From Halobaculum limi (GTDB lineage Archaea > Halobacteriota > Halobacteria > Halobacteriales > Haloferacaceae), in the NCBI RefSeq assembly GCF_029490015.1, contig NZ_CP120468.1, forward strand, positions 558,001 through 622,000: a stretch of DNA of 64,000 bases. The letters are read 5' to 3'. The number at the start of each line of letters is the position of its first letter. Positions within the stretch are counted from its first letter, which is position 1. Both the position numbers and the translations under genes were made by a program. The notes under the pieces are model-generated. The model saw only the letters and a list, made by a program, of their open reading frames with translations, had not been told where the DNA came from and ran no database searches. Of this stretch, positions 43,241 through 53,934 are shown piece after piece.

Positions 43241-44412
43241 CCGCCGGCGAAGCGCCGCGCCCACTGGTCGGTCCATGTACTGAGGTTGGCTTCGAGTTCG
43301 TCGTACGTGAAGGTGACCGACTCGGGTGGCTCCTGGGCGTACTGGCTGTAGTCGTCGGGGAGGGGCGCGTCGTCGATAGCGGGGAACGCGACGTTGCGCT
43401 GGGCGATGCCCGCCTGAATCTCGGGGCGGAGCATGAACTCCATGAACCGCTGTGCGAGTCGCGGCGCGTCGCTGTCGGCGAAGCGAGCCATCCCCTCGGG
43501 GTTGGCGTACCCTTGGTCGTTGAGGAACCGGATCTGGTGTTTCTGGAGGTCCTGGCCCTCCGCCGAGGCGAACACTTGATCGGTGGAGTAGGAGACGACC
43601 ATCGGTGCCTCCTCGTTGAGATACGCGGAGTAGGAGTCAGACCAGTTGCCGAGGACCGTCACGCCGTTGTCCTGCAGGCGCTCCCAGTAGTCGAGGTAGC
43701 CGTCCTCGCCGAAGGCGTCAATGGTGTGGAGCATGAACGCCTCGCCAGTCGTCGAGGTTGTGGGGTTCTGCGCGATGAGGTCGCTCGCGTGGTCGGTCGC
43801 GAGTTCCTCGAACGTCTCGGGCGCGACGAACGCTCCGTCGTTCATCGTCGCGTTCCACACCAGCGAGATGTAGCCGGTGTCGAACGGAATTGCGCGGTTC
43901 TGCGGGTCGAACTGCAGGCCGGACTTCACGCGGTCCAGCCCCTCCAGGTCGCCGGCCTCCGCGAACAGCGACCCGGTTAACTGCCCCTCGCCGCGCTTGC
44001 TATCGGCGTCGATGAGTTGGCCGGTGTCGATGCCGACGTACACGTCTGCCTCGAAGTCGACGCCCTGCACCGCGCGTTCGATGTAGTAGTTGAGTTCGGA
44101 GTCGGGCGTCTGATACACCAGTGTCGCGTCGAACTCCGACTCGAACTGCTGTTTCAGCCACGCACCCGGACTCGTACTCGGGGCGTTCACGAACGGCGGA
44201 TACGTCGCGACGACGAGCGTGTCTGCTATCGACGCGGTCGGTTCGCCCGTCGTCGTCCCCGCAGGGGTGTCGCCGCCCGCGGTGTCCGTCGCCGTCGACT
44301 CGTCACCAGTCGGTTCGGCCGCACACCCGGCGAGCGCGGCGACGCCGGCGACTCCAGCAGTCTTCAGGAAGCGCCGCCTTCCCTGACTGTCTGTACGGGT
44401 TCGTTCGCTCAT
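43237..44412 (-). CDS. ABC importer substrate-binding lipoprotein (thiamine/iron type)
   Basis: 391 residues. The N-terminus has a twin-arginine motif (GRRRFLKTAG) followed by a lipobox (ALAGC), so it is exported folded and lipid-anchored, as usual in haloarchaea. The mature part is a class II binding protein resembling ThiB/TbpA: TLVVATYPPFVN, FDATLVYQTPDSELNYY, YISLVWNA and VVSYSTDQVFAS. The ThiB likeness favours thiamine over iron, but no ligand contacts can be verified. The start at 44412 is supported by a TATA box on the complement of ~44430-44442. Confidence 0.82.
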   Translation of the reverse strand: MSERTRTDSQGRRRFLKTAGVAGVAALAGCAAEPTGDESTATDTAGGDTPAGTTTGEPTASIADTLVVATYPPFVNAPSTSPGAWLKQQFESEFDATLVYQTPDSELNYYIERAVQGVDFEADVYVGIDTGQLIDADSKRGEGQLTGSLFAEAGDLEGLDRVKSGLQFDPQNRAIPFDTGYISLVWNATMNDGAFVAPETFEELATDHASDLIAQNPTTSTTGEAFMLHTIDAFGEDGYLDYWERLQDNGVTVLGNWSDSYSAYLNEEAPMVVSYSTDQVFASAEGQDLQKHQIRFLNDQGYANPEGMARFADSDAPRLAQRFMEFMLRPEIQAGIAQRNVAFPAIDDAPLPDDYSQYAQEPPESVTFTYDELEANLSTWTDQWARRFAGG

Positions 44413-44548
44413 TACCGGGTGGTCACACCCGGAGATATTTAATGACAGCGGTCGGTGATGCACCACGAAGTGCGCACCCGCTCTCGACGCTCGGGTAACC
44501 CCGGCGACCGTCGGCACGATTTAGTAGGGCGCGGTGTCGTGTAGCGGT

Positions 44549-45691
44549 ATGCAACTCAGCCGGCGAACGGCGCTCGCGGCCCTGCTCGCTGGCTTGCTCG
44601 TCCTCACGGCAGTCGTGCTGGAGAGCGTCCTGTCGACGGTCGTGTTCGCGGTTACGGTCGCGTACGTGCTGTATCCCTTCCGCCAGATGATCCGGGACCG
44701 AGGCCACTCCCGGCGGGTCGCTGCGGGCGTGGCGACGGTGGCCGGATTCGCGGGCGTTGTCGCCCTCGCGGCCCCGCTCGGATACGTACTGTACCGTCGC
44801 CGTCTGGCACTGTTCGACTTCTTCGCGACGCTGCCCGTGGAAGTCGTCGTCAACCTCGGAACGTTCGTGTACGTCGTCGAGACGGACGCGCTGTTGGTGT
44901 CGGCACAGTCGGTGCTCCGCACGCTCGGTATCACCATCGCGGCGGCCGCACCCGTCATCGCGCTGAAAGGCGTCGTGTTCGTCATCCTCGTGTACGGGCT
45001 CCTGTTGAAGCCGCGGGCCCCGCGGGCCGCGCTGTTGCGCCTGTGTCCCAGTGAGTACCACGGCATCCTCATCGCGCTTCATCGCCGCACGGCGTCGACA
45101 CTCCGCGCTATCTACGTCCTACAGGGAGCGACTGCGGTAGCGACGTTCGTCACCGCGCTGATCACGTTCGCGGTACTGGGGTACGAGTCGGCGTTCGCGC
45201 TCGCGGTCGTCGCCGGTGTGCTCCAGTTCGTCCCGGTGTTGGGTCCGAGTATCGTCGTGTTCGCGCTGGCCGGCGTCGACTTCGTCGCGGGCAACGCGTT
45301 TCGGGCGACTATCGTCCTCGTCGTCGGCCTCATCCTCATCGGGTTTATGCCCGACGCGGTGATTCGACCGCGACTCGCGGGTGGCGCAACGGACCTGCCC
45401 GTCTCGGTGTACTTCATCGGCTTCGTCGGCGGGCTGCTCACGCTCGGGGCAATCGGCTTCGTCGTCGGTCCACTCGTCGTCGCGTTGCTCGCGGAGACGG
45501 TGAAACTCCTCTCGGAGGACGGCGCGACGACACAACAGCAGTTGCCGACCGTGACACCAGACGTTGCGGGATTCGGTGTCGGTTCGGATCGACCGGACGG
45601 CCCGAAGTCGGCGGACGACGTCGCTCCCGATTCCGACGGTGACTTCGACTCCGGCGACAGCGACGACGAAAACCCCAACGCAGACCGATAA
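44549..45691 (+). CDS. AI-2E/PerM family membrane protein
   Basis: 380 residues. About eight membrane segments with the family layout: paired N-terminal helices, a central soluble region, a ~90-residue stretch EYHGILIALHRRTASTLRAIYVLQGATAV, and C-terminal helices with PVLGPSIVVFALAG and GFVGGLLTLGAIGFVVGPLVVALLAE (quoted in short blocks). A Ser/Asp-rich C-terminal tail follows. Some members are Na+/H+ antiporters or autoinducer exporters; the role here is unknown. A TATA-like GATTTAGTAG (from ~44518) fits a start at 44549. Confidence 0.85.
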   Translation: MQLSRRTALAALLAGLLVLTAVVLESVLSTVVFAVTVAYVLYPFRQMIRDRGHSRRVAAGVATVAGFAGVVALAAPLGYVLYRRRLALFDFFATLPVEVVVNLGTFVYVVETDALLVSAQSVLRTLGITIAAAAPVIALKGVVFVILVYGLLLKPRAPRAALLRLCPSEYHGILIALHRRTASTLRAIYVLQGATAVATFVTALITFAVLGYESAFALAVVAGVLQFVPVLGPSIVVFALAGVDFVAGNAFRATIVLVVGLILIGFMPDAVIRPRLAGGATDLPVSVYFIGFVGGLLTLGAIGFVVGPLVVALLAETVKLLSEDGATTQQQLPTVTPDVAGFGVGSDRPDGPKSADDVAPDSDGDFDSGDSDDENPNADR

Positions 45692-45695
45692 TCGC

Positions 45696-46472
45696 CTACT
45701 CTGCGACCGTCTCGCCGCCTCGCTGGTCCCACTCGGTGAGGCTGCCCTCGTAGAACAGGACGTCGTCGTAGCCGAGGTGCCGGAGAACGAGATACGTGTG
45801 GCTGATCCGCCGAGCCGTGTTGCAGTAGAGGAGGACCTCCTGGTCAGGGCTGATCCCTGTCTCTGCGAGGATGGACTCCAGTTCCTCACGAGGCTTCAAT
45901 CCGCGCGTGTCGGCGTCGACCAACTCCAGCCAGTCGAGTTGCACCGCGCCGGGGAGGTGACCCTCCTCGTACTCCCACGCCTCGCGCGTGTCGACGACGA
46001 CCGTGTCGCTGCCGAGTCGCGACTCCACTTCGTCGAAGCCGACCAGTGGCGACCGCACAGGGTCGGTCGGTTCGTAGTCGGTCGGTTCCGGCGACGGGGC
46101 CTCGCGGTCGGTCGGATGCTCGCGACTCCACGCGCTGTAGTCGCCGTCGAGGACGTGCAGGCGCTCGGGGTCGTGACCGTACAGTTCCGCAGTGACAAGG
46201 AATCGGGCGGCGAAGACGCCGTGTTCGTCGTCGTACGCGACGATACGGTCCTGGGGTGCGATTCCGGCGTCCGAGAGGAGGTCGCGCCAGCGGTCCGCGC
46301 CGGGGAGCATCCCCTCGTCGCCCGCCTCCGAACGGAACTCGTCGAACGGAATCGACACCGCGCCGGGGAGGTGGCCGATGCCGTCGTACTCCCAGGCGTC
46401 GCGCACGTCGACCACGCGAACGTCGTCGAGGTGGTCGGCGATCCAGTCGGCAGAGACGAACGTATCGTGCAT
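45696..46472 (-). CDS. Tandem-rhodanese sulfurtransferase
   Basis: 258 residues with two rhodanese domains. The N-terminal copy (VVDVRDAWEYDGIGHLPGAVSIPF) has IVAYDDEHGVFAAR at the active loop and so lacks the Cys. The C-terminal copy (VVDTREAWEYEEGHLPGAVQLDW) has LLYCNTARRISHTYL with the active Cys. It should transfer sulfur from thiosulfate or mercaptopyruvate to an acceptor. The start at 46472 is supported by a T-rich TATA-like element near 46495-46505 on the complement. It is divergent from a second gene of the same kind. Confidence 0.88.
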   Translation of the reverse strand: MHDTFVSADWIADHLDDVRVVDVRDAWEYDGIGHLPGAVSIPFDEFRSEAGDEGMLPGADRWRDLLSDAGIAPQDRIVAYDDEHGVFAARFLVTAELYGHDPERLHVLDGDYSAWSREHPTDREAPSPEPTDYEPTDPVRSPLVGFDEVESRLGSDTVVVDTREAWEYEEGHLPGAVQLDWLELVDADTRGLKPREELESILAETGISPDQEVLLYCNTARRISHTYLVLRHLGYDDVLFYEGSLTEWDQRGGETVAE

Positions 46473-46540
46473 ACCCGTCGTTCGAGCGGGCGCGACAAAA
46501 GCCCAGTCGAGGCGGCGACGTCGGCGGTGCGTCCGGGGAA

Positions 46541-46557
46541 CCAGCAATAATTGCTGG
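46541..46557. promoter_or_regulatory. Palindrome between divergent sulfurtransferase genes
   Basis: CCAGCAAT-A-ATTGCTGG is a perfect 17-base palindrome with 8-base arms. It lies 69-85 bases before the leftward gene and about 170 bases before the rightward gene. It looks like a dimeric regulator site; it could also form an RNA hairpin. Confidence 0.5.
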
Positions 46558-46687
46558 CTTCATCTCGACCGATTCGGAACGGGCCCGCCGAGGGTGGCGT
46601 CCGTCGGACAGGTGAACGGCAGACTCCCAAATAACACGGCAACATCGTCCGCTTCGTCGAACGAATGGCCGCCTCTGCCGGTGATAC

Positions 46688-46700
46688 GGGTATTATACCC
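46688..46700 (+). promoter_or_regulatory. Palindrome overlapping the TATA box of the rightward sulfurtransferase
   Basis: GGGTAT-T-ATACCC is a perfect palindrome whose centre, TATTATA, is at the TATA position 25-37 bases before the ATG at 46725. A protein bound here would compete with TBP. Confidence 0.6.
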
Positions 46701-46724
46701 TCAGCGAACGTACACCATATCGCA

Positions 46725-47594
46725 ATGACAGACTACGCGAAGGACGTACTCGTCGACGCGGATTGGGTGGAGGCCCACCTCGACGAGTTCCAGTCCGACG
46801 ACCCGGCGTATCGACTCGTGGAGGTGGACGTGGACACCGAGGCGTACGACTCCGGCCACGCCCCCGGTGCAATCGGCTTTAACTGGGAGACTGACCTCCA
46901 AGACCAGACCCAGCGCGACGTGCTCACGAAGGAGGACTTCGAGGCACTCAACGCCGACCACGGCATCTCGAACGACTCAACGGTCGTGCTGTACGGCGAC
47001 AACTCGAACTGGTTCGCCGCCTACACCTACTGGCAGTACAAGTACTACGGCCACGACGACGTGAAACTCCTCGACGGCGGCCGCGAGTACTGGGTCGACA
47101 ACGACTACCCGCTCACGGAGGAAGCACCTGAGTTCCCGGCGACCGAGTACACTGCCGAGGAACCGGACGAGTCCATCCGCGCGTACCGCGGCGACGTCGA
47201 GGACGCCATCGGTGCAGGCGTTCCCCTCGTCGACGTGCGCTCGCCCGAGGAGTACAGCGGCGAGATTCTCGCCCCGCCGGGCCTGCAGGAGACTGCCCAG
47301 CGCGGCGGCCACATCCCCGGCGCACGCAACATCTCGTGGGCCTCGGTCACCAACGACGACGGGACGTTCAAGACGAAGGAGGAACTGGAAGACCTCTACT
47401 CGGACGTTCTCGCCGAGGGCGACGACGAAATCGTCGCGTACTGCCGCATCGGCGAGCGCTCGTCGGTCGCGTGGTTCGCGCTCCACGAACTGGTCGGTGC
47501 TGACCAGACCGTCAACTACGACGGCTCCTGGACGGAGTGGGGCAACCTCGTTCGCGCTCCCATCGTGAAGGGGAGCGAACCCGGCGGGCAGTAG
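46725..47594 (+). CDS. Thiosulfate sulfurtransferase (tandem rhodanese)
   Basis: 289 residues. The N-terminal rhodanese (LVEVDVDTEAYDSGHAPGAIGF) has VVLYGDNSNWFAAYTYW in place of a Cys loop. The C-terminal domain (LVDVRSPEEYSGEI, GGHIPGARNISW) has IVAYCRIGERSSVAWF, with Cys and the CRIGERS pattern of thiosulfate sulfurtransferases. The two-domain layout resembles haloarchaeal TssA/TssB. The start at 46725 is fixed by the TATA element at 46691-46697; an in-frame ATG at 46665 lies upstream of that element. Confidence 0.9.
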   Translation: MTDYAKDVLVDADWVEAHLDEFQSDDPAYRLVEVDVDTEAYDSGHAPGAIGFNWETDLQDQTQRDVLTKEDFEALNADHGISNDSTVVLYGDNSNWFAAYTYWQYKYYGHDDVKLLDGGREYWVDNDYPLTEEAPEFPATEYTAEEPDESIRAYRGDVEDAIGAGVPLVDVRSPEEYSGEILAPPGLQETAQRGGHIPGARNISWASVTNDDGTFKTKEELEDLYSDVLAEGDDEIVAYCRIGERSSVAWFALHELVGADQTVNYDGSWTEWGNLVRAPIVKGSEPGGQ

Positions 47595-47630
47595 GACTGC
47601 ACCCCGCCCAAACAGCCTGTTTTTCAGACG

Positions 47631-49220
47631 CTAGCCGCCCAGCACCTGCGCCGCGATAACGGGCGTGAGGAACGCCTCGATGGCCGCCGCGACGACGAGC
47701 AACACGCCGATGCCGACGAGGACGACTGCGGCCCGACGCAACTCGTCGGCGACCGTCGCGGCGTCGGCGCGGCCGCGGACCGCCCGCCAGCCGACGACGC
47801 CGAGGTGGAAGCCGAGCGCACCGGTGACGGCGATAACAGGCAGTTCGAGAACGCCGTGGGGCGCGACGAGTGCGAGGAACGCCGTCTGGTCGAACACGCC
47901 CGCGAGCGCCCCGATGAGGACGCCGTTGAACACTAGTCCCGAGACGGCGGGCACGCCGAACGCGAGGCCGCCGAACGCGAGACCGACGCCGACGAGCCAG
48001 TTGTTCACCGCGATGGTGACGAACGGCCCGACGGCGACGGCCCCGAACACGTTCCCCACGTCCGCCGGCGGCGGCGCGGTCACGCCGTAGGCGGCGGTCG
48101 TGCGGTATCCGACGACGATGCCACCTGCGAGGACGGCGTGAGCGGCGACCACCGCCAGCGGGTGACCGCGGAGGAACCCGCCGACCGCGCGAACGCCGTA
48201 CCCGAGGGTTCGACGGGCGACCGTAGTCACGCTGTCGCGATCGCTCGCGGGAACCGTCTGCACGCCCGCGTACAGCGCCACCGCGCCCGCGTCCAAGATT
48301 GGTGCGACGACGAGCGGGAGCAAGAGACCGCCTAGACTGCCGAATCCGGCGACGTTGGCGACGGTGACGCCGACTGCGACGGCGACGTACCCGCCGACGG
48401 CGACGAGCGCGAACGCCACCGCTTCGGCCGGGTGTGCGCGGATGAATCCGAGACTCCGGCGGACCGCGCCGCCTGCCCCGACGCTGTCGACGGTCGCGGC
48501 CGCCTCTGCGAACGCCAGCAGAAAGAACGCGAGGACGAACGTGAGGGCACCGACACCGACGAGGACGACGCTCCCAAGTATCCCGACCGCCCCGAGCGCC
48601 GCTGTCCCGCTTGCGACCGACGCGAGCGCGATCCCAGCGACTGCTAGCGGGACACCGACCGCCACGACGGCGACGAGGATGCGTACGAGCACGATGCCGA
48701 GGTAGGTCCGCCAGCGCCCGGCGTTCGCGACGCCGCCGGTGAGCGCGTCGTGAATCTCCGCGTCGTCGCCGCGGCTACTGTCGAGTGCGGTCCAGACGGT
48801 TCCGTAGACGACGGCGGAGACGACGCCGCGGATGAGCACGCCGAAGAGGAGGGCCCCGACGATGCCGCCTCCGACTGCCGCGACTGCCGTCGGCGTCACG
48901 AGTCCCTCCAGGGCGTCGGTGACGCCGGGTGGGAGCGGGTCGTCGACACCGGGCCCGGCGAGGCCGCTCGCGCCGTCACCTTGGCTCGCCGCCTCTTGCA
49001 ACTCGACGACGGCGCGGACGAGCGGTTCGAGTCGCCCGGCGTTCGACAGCGACGCCAGCGCGATGCCGAGGCCGACGACGAGTGGGACGCGAGCGGCGGC
49101 GGTGAGGCCGACGCTCAGGAGGTAGGCGGGGAGAACCGACGCGGGGCGGTCGCGGAGGAGGCGACCCGCCGCAGTGACGGCGGCGGCGACCGACCGCGAG
49201 TCGTGCGGGGAACGTGACAC
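47631..49220 (-). CDS. SpoIIM-like (DUF95) multi-pass membrane protein
   Basis: 529 residues. The N-terminal ~330 residues are Ala/Val/Gly-rich with about six membrane helices and resemble haloarchaeal DUF7847-type modules. The C-terminal ~190 residues match the stage II sporulation protein M family: NWLVGVGLAFGGLAFGVPAVSGLVFNGVLIGALAG (in parts: NNWLVGVGLAFGGLAFG, VFNGVLIGALAG), then VAPHGVLELPVIAVTGALGFHLG. The PHG.LELP motif is the family signature. Haloarchaea do not sporulate; the function is unknown, possibly membrane remodelling or transport. Confidence 0.78.
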   Translation of the reverse strand: MSRSPHDSRSVAAAVTAAGRLLRDRPASVLPAYLLSVGLTAAARVPLVVGLGIALASLSNAGRLEPLVRAVVELQEAASQGDGASGLAGPGVDDPLPPGVTDALEGLVTPTAVAAVGGGIVGALLFGVLIRGVVSAVVYGTVWTALDSSRGDDAEIHDALTGGVANAGRWRTYLGIVLVRILVAVVAVGVPLAVAGIALASVASGTAALGAVGILGSVVLVGVGALTFVLAFFLLAFAEAAATVDSVGAGGAVRRSLGFIRAHPAEAVAFALVAVGGYVAVAVGVTVANVAGFGSLGGLLLPLVVAPILDAGAVALYAGVQTVPASDRDSVTTVARRTLGYGVRAVGGFLRGHPLAVVAAHAVLAGGIVVGYRTTAAYGVTAPPPADVGNVFGAVAVGPFVTIAVNNWLVGVGLAFGGLAFGVPAVSGLVFNGVLIGALAGVFDQTAFLALVAPHGVLELPVIAVTGALGFHLGVVGWRAVRGRADAATVADELRRAAVVLVGIGVLLVVAAAIEAFLTPVIAAQVLGG

Positions 49221-49306
49221 GGTGGTGACTCCTCGCGGCAGATGGTAAGCGTGTCGCCGCTCGTCGACGCGGGGGTTTCAAGCGCGACACCGGCGTACGT
49301 TCGTCT

Positions 49307-49936
49307 ATGAACGCCGAGACCTTCGCCGAGGAGTTCCGCGACGACAACGAGACGCCGCTCTCGCGTCTCGGATCCTCGAAGTCGCTGTACGCGCTGACCG
49401 GCGGCGAGATGGACGCCGACGCCGTTCGCACCGCCGTCGCCGCCGAGTTCGCCCGCGCCGCCCGCACGTTCGAGTCGTGGAGCGCAGACGAGAGCAACGG
49501 CGACGCGGCGGCACTGTTCGGCGGCGTCGCGGAGGACGCCCGTGGCCACCGTGACACCGCCAACGCCGACGTGGACCCGAATGCCGACGGCGTACACGAC
49601 TACCCCGAGTATGACGGCCTCTCGAACCTCGACGACACGACCGAACGCGTTGGCGGCGCGTTCGGTCGTCTCGTCGTCGCTCACACCCGCGTCAAGCAGA
49701 CGGTCGGTTTCTTCGTCGGTGACGCCGATCCTACCTCGGCCGGTGACTTCCGGACGATTCGCGACGACATCTCCGAGCGACTCGACGAGGCACACGACGT
49801 GCTCGATGCGGTGTGTGAGACTGACGAGGAGTGGGACGCCGCCCGCGCGGCCGCCGACGCGGTCGTCGACGACGCCTACGACGACTACATCGCGACGCTG
49901 GAGTCGATGGGCGTCAAGCCGAAGAACGTCTGCTGA
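49307..49936 (+). CDS. Haloarchaeal helical protein of unknown function
   Basis: 209 residues, acidic and almost entirely helical, with no membrane segment. The layout suggests a helical bundle: AVRTAVAAEFARAARTFESW, ERVGGAFGRLVVAHTRVKQTVGFF and DDISERLDEAHDVLDAVCE. No metal-binding or catalytic motif is convincing. It ends SMGVKPKNVC, so the last residue is a Cys, which is unusual and may be conserved. It is convergent with cetZ, their stops being only 8 bases apart. Confidence 0.6.
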   Translation: MNAETFAEEFRDDNETPLSRLGSSKSLYALTGGEMDADAVRTAVAAEFARAARTFESWSADESNGDAAALFGGVAEDARGHRDTANADVDPNADGVHDYPEYDGLSNLDDTTERVGGAFGRLVVAHTRVKQTVGFFVGDADPTSAGDFRTIRDDISERLDEAHDVLDAVCETDEEWDAARAAADAVVDDAYDDYIATLESMGVKPKNVC

Positions 49937-49944
49937 ACGGGGAG

Positions 49945-51093
49945 TTAGAACAGCGAGTCGAGCTCCTGGTTCTCCCAGATGCCCGCCGAGAGGTTGCTTC
50001 GCTCTGCGATTTCGGTGACGTTGCGCTGTGCCTCGAGTGCGGCGGCCCGCAGTTCCGTCAGCCGAGGCGCTTCGGCGACGCCGCCCAGCAGTACCGTCGC
50101 AGAGAGGTGGTTTGTCTCCCGAAGCGGGTAGTCGCCGCCCCGGACCTCGGGCGTGCCAGTCGCGTCTTCGAGCCACCGCCGCGCGTCTTCGACGCCCGAA
50201 CGCGAGAGCGTCTCCGGCGGCCCGCTGACGAGGACGAGTGCTCGCTCGACACCCTGTAACTCACACGGCAGAGTTAGCCCCCCGAGCGCCGCCCGGCGTA
50301 CCGTCGCGGTCACGCGGGTCGTCGTCTCCAACGAGTCTTCCGAGACGGGCTTGTAGCCGCCGAACAGTCCGCGTTTGCGGTCCAGCGTGGCCGAGGCGTA
50401 CCCGAGCGAGGCGACGCCGCCCGACCGTCCGAGCGTGTTGATGATCTCGCTGGCGTCGACGACCTTCTCCGGCGTCGGGTTGGTCGCCTCGCCCGCGGAG
50501 AGGAGGACGCCGATCCGACGGGCGACCTCGTCGTTCACGCGGCCGTAGCCGCCAGCGAGGCTCTCGCCGCTCTCGCGGTGGGCGCCGTTGTCGAACAACA
50601 GCGTCGCGTCAGCCTGTTCGACGACGGTCTTCAGCGACCGCGCGGCGTTGAGCGTGTAGATACCGCCTTCGTCGCGGGCGGGCAGGACACCCAACGCGAA
50701 CACCGGTTCCTCGTAGATGCGCCGGAGGTCGCGGGCGACGACGGGTGCGCCCCCTGAGCCGGTCCCGCCGCCCAGCGACGCGACGACGAGGAAGGCGTCC
50801 ACTTTGCTTGTCGGGATGGCGTCGACGGCCTCGCGAATCTCCTCGATGTCGTCGTCGGCCAGTTCTGCGCCGAGTTCGTTGTCCGCGCCCGCGCCGTGGC
50901 CCTTCACGCGGTCTGCGCCGATCAGGACGCGGTTCTCGGGGGGGACCTCCTGCAAGCCGAGGAGGTCCGCCCGCGCGGTGTTGACGGCGATGGCGTCGAC
51001 GACGAAGTCGACGGCGCTGTTTCGTTCGTATCGAAGGATCGCGTCGGCGATCTTGCCACCGGCCTGTCCGACGGCGACGACTGCGACGTTCAT
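49945..51093 (-). CDS. cetZ: Tubulin/FtsZ-family protein CetZ
   Basis: 382 residues. The N-terminal GTPase domain shows AVGQAGGKIADAIL (T1), the tubulin signature GGGTGSG at residues 108-114 (T4) and NTARADLLGL (T3 region). The C-terminal half has LGYASATLDR and ATVRRAALGGLTLPCEL, found in CetZ rather than cell-division FtsZ. CetZ proteins control cell shape and motility in haloarchaea. The leaderless start is supported by a TATA element GATTTATCAC (complement of ~51114-51126). Which CetZ paralogue this is cannot be told from here. Confidence 0.9.
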   Translation of the reverse strand: MNVAVVAVGQAGGKIADAILRYERNSAVDFVVDAIAVNTARADLLGLQEVPPENRVLIGADRVKGHGAGADNELGAELADDDIEEIREAVDAIPTSKVDAFLVVASLGGGTGSGGAPVVARDLRRIYEEPVFALGVLPARDEGGIYTLNAARSLKTVVEQADATLLFDNGAHRESGESLAGGYGRVNDEVARRIGVLLSAGEATNPTPEKVVDASEIINTLGRSGGVASLGYASATLDRKRGLFGGYKPVSEDSLETTTRVTATVRRAALGGLTLPCELQGVERALVLVSGPPETLSRSGVEDARRWLEDATGTPEVRGGDYPLRETNHLSATVLLGGVAEAPRLTELRAAALEAQRNVTEIAERSNLSAGIWENQELDSLF

Positions 51094-51150
51094 ACGCGGG
51101 CGTCGTACCGGGCTGTGATAAATCGGGGTCCCGGCTCGGGTCCCGACTGC

Positions 51151-51420
51151 TCAGACGCCGGGCACGTCCTTCCGGTACTCGCTGATGCACTCGACGGCGG
51201 CGTCGGCGTGCCCCTGTACCGCGTCGTCCGCGTCGCTCGCGGCGTCGCGGATGGTGTGGATGCGCTTGGCCATCCAGCCGTGGTCGGGGCCGCTGTCGGC
51301 GTCAGCGGCGGTTCGCAGTTCGTCGGCCACACGGTCGAATCGCTCTGCCGAGTCGGTGTCGGCGGCGTCGGCCGCACGGCGGAGGTGCTCGCTCGCGTCA
51401 ACGAGAAGTTGTCGGGTCAT
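51151..51420 (-). CDS. Small helical haloarchaeal protein (DUF7553-like)
   Basis: 89 residues forming three predicted helices: LLVDASEHLRRAADAAD, AERFDRVADELRTAADAD and KRIHTIRDAASDADDAVQ, joined by the conserved-looking SGPDHGWMAKR and ending ISEYRKDVPGV. I recall this pattern in many haloarchaeal genomes under a DUF7553-like name, but the label is tentative. The start at 51420 (MTRQLL) is taken over the longer frame to 51495, whose extra residues are low-complexity. Function unknown. Confidence 0.65.
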   Translation of the reverse strand: MTRQLLVDASEHLRRAADAADTDSAERFDRVADELRTAADADSGPDHGWMAKRIHTIRDAASDADDAVQGHADAAVECISEYRKDVPGV

Positions 51421-51801
51421 CGGGAGGTGGTTCTCCGTTCGAGGTGGTAGGCGTTGCGGCGGGGGTGGTCGTTCGCTCCGTCCGTTCCAATCCACGCACT
51501 ATGGGCGGCTCGGGCTGTGCGGCCTCACTCCGTTCGGCCGCACCACCTCGTCGCCGTTCTTCGCGGTCTCGTTCGTTCGCTTCGATCACTCACTCGACCG
51601 CGCTCGTTCCGTGGGCGGAGCGGCACAGGACCGCTCCGCCGTTCGTCCGCGGTTTCGCCGACCAGAGGTCGGCTCAACCGCGCTCGTTTTCGTTGGCGGC
51701 GCGCCCGCAAGCGCGCCGCCGGTTGTCCGCGGTCTCGCTCGCTCACTGCGTTCGCTCGTTCGACCGCGCTCGTCAAGTGCTTCCCACCCCACACACCGTC
51801 A
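51421..51801. repeat. Triplicated hairpin repeat upstream of uvrB
   Basis: Three related units, each with a hairpin then a shared block. The hairpins are GTGCGGCC/GGCCGCAC (51517-51524, 51536-51543), GGCGGAGCGG/CCGCTCCGCC (51614-51623, 51631-51640) and GGCGGCGCGC/GCGCGCCGCC (51695-51704, 51711-51720). Each is followed by a variant of CCGTTCGTCCGCGGTCTCG and then by ACCGCGCTCGT. The arms of hairpins 2 and 3 differ by matched changes that keep pairing. An extra hairpin GCCGACC/GGTCGGC is at 51657-51673. No plausible gene; the frame through it merely happens to be open into uvrB. Confidence 0.75.
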
Positions 51802-53886
<2,085 letters not shown>

Positions 53887-53934
53887 CCGACAGCGACGCC
53901 CCCTGCTCCCGCCACCCCCGCCGCTCTCGCCGCT

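Noticed and set aside
41522-44412. TPP riboswitch in front of the thiamine-type importer
   Set aside because: The binding-protein gene appears leaderless, with its TATA element about 20-30 bases before the start, leaving no room for an aptamer, and no CUGAGA-like core was seen.
51454-51801. N-terminal extension of UvrB by 116 residues
   Set aside because: The extra sequence is Arg/Ser-rich, comes from the hairpin repeats, has no acidic bias, and UvrB proteins begin at the later ATG.
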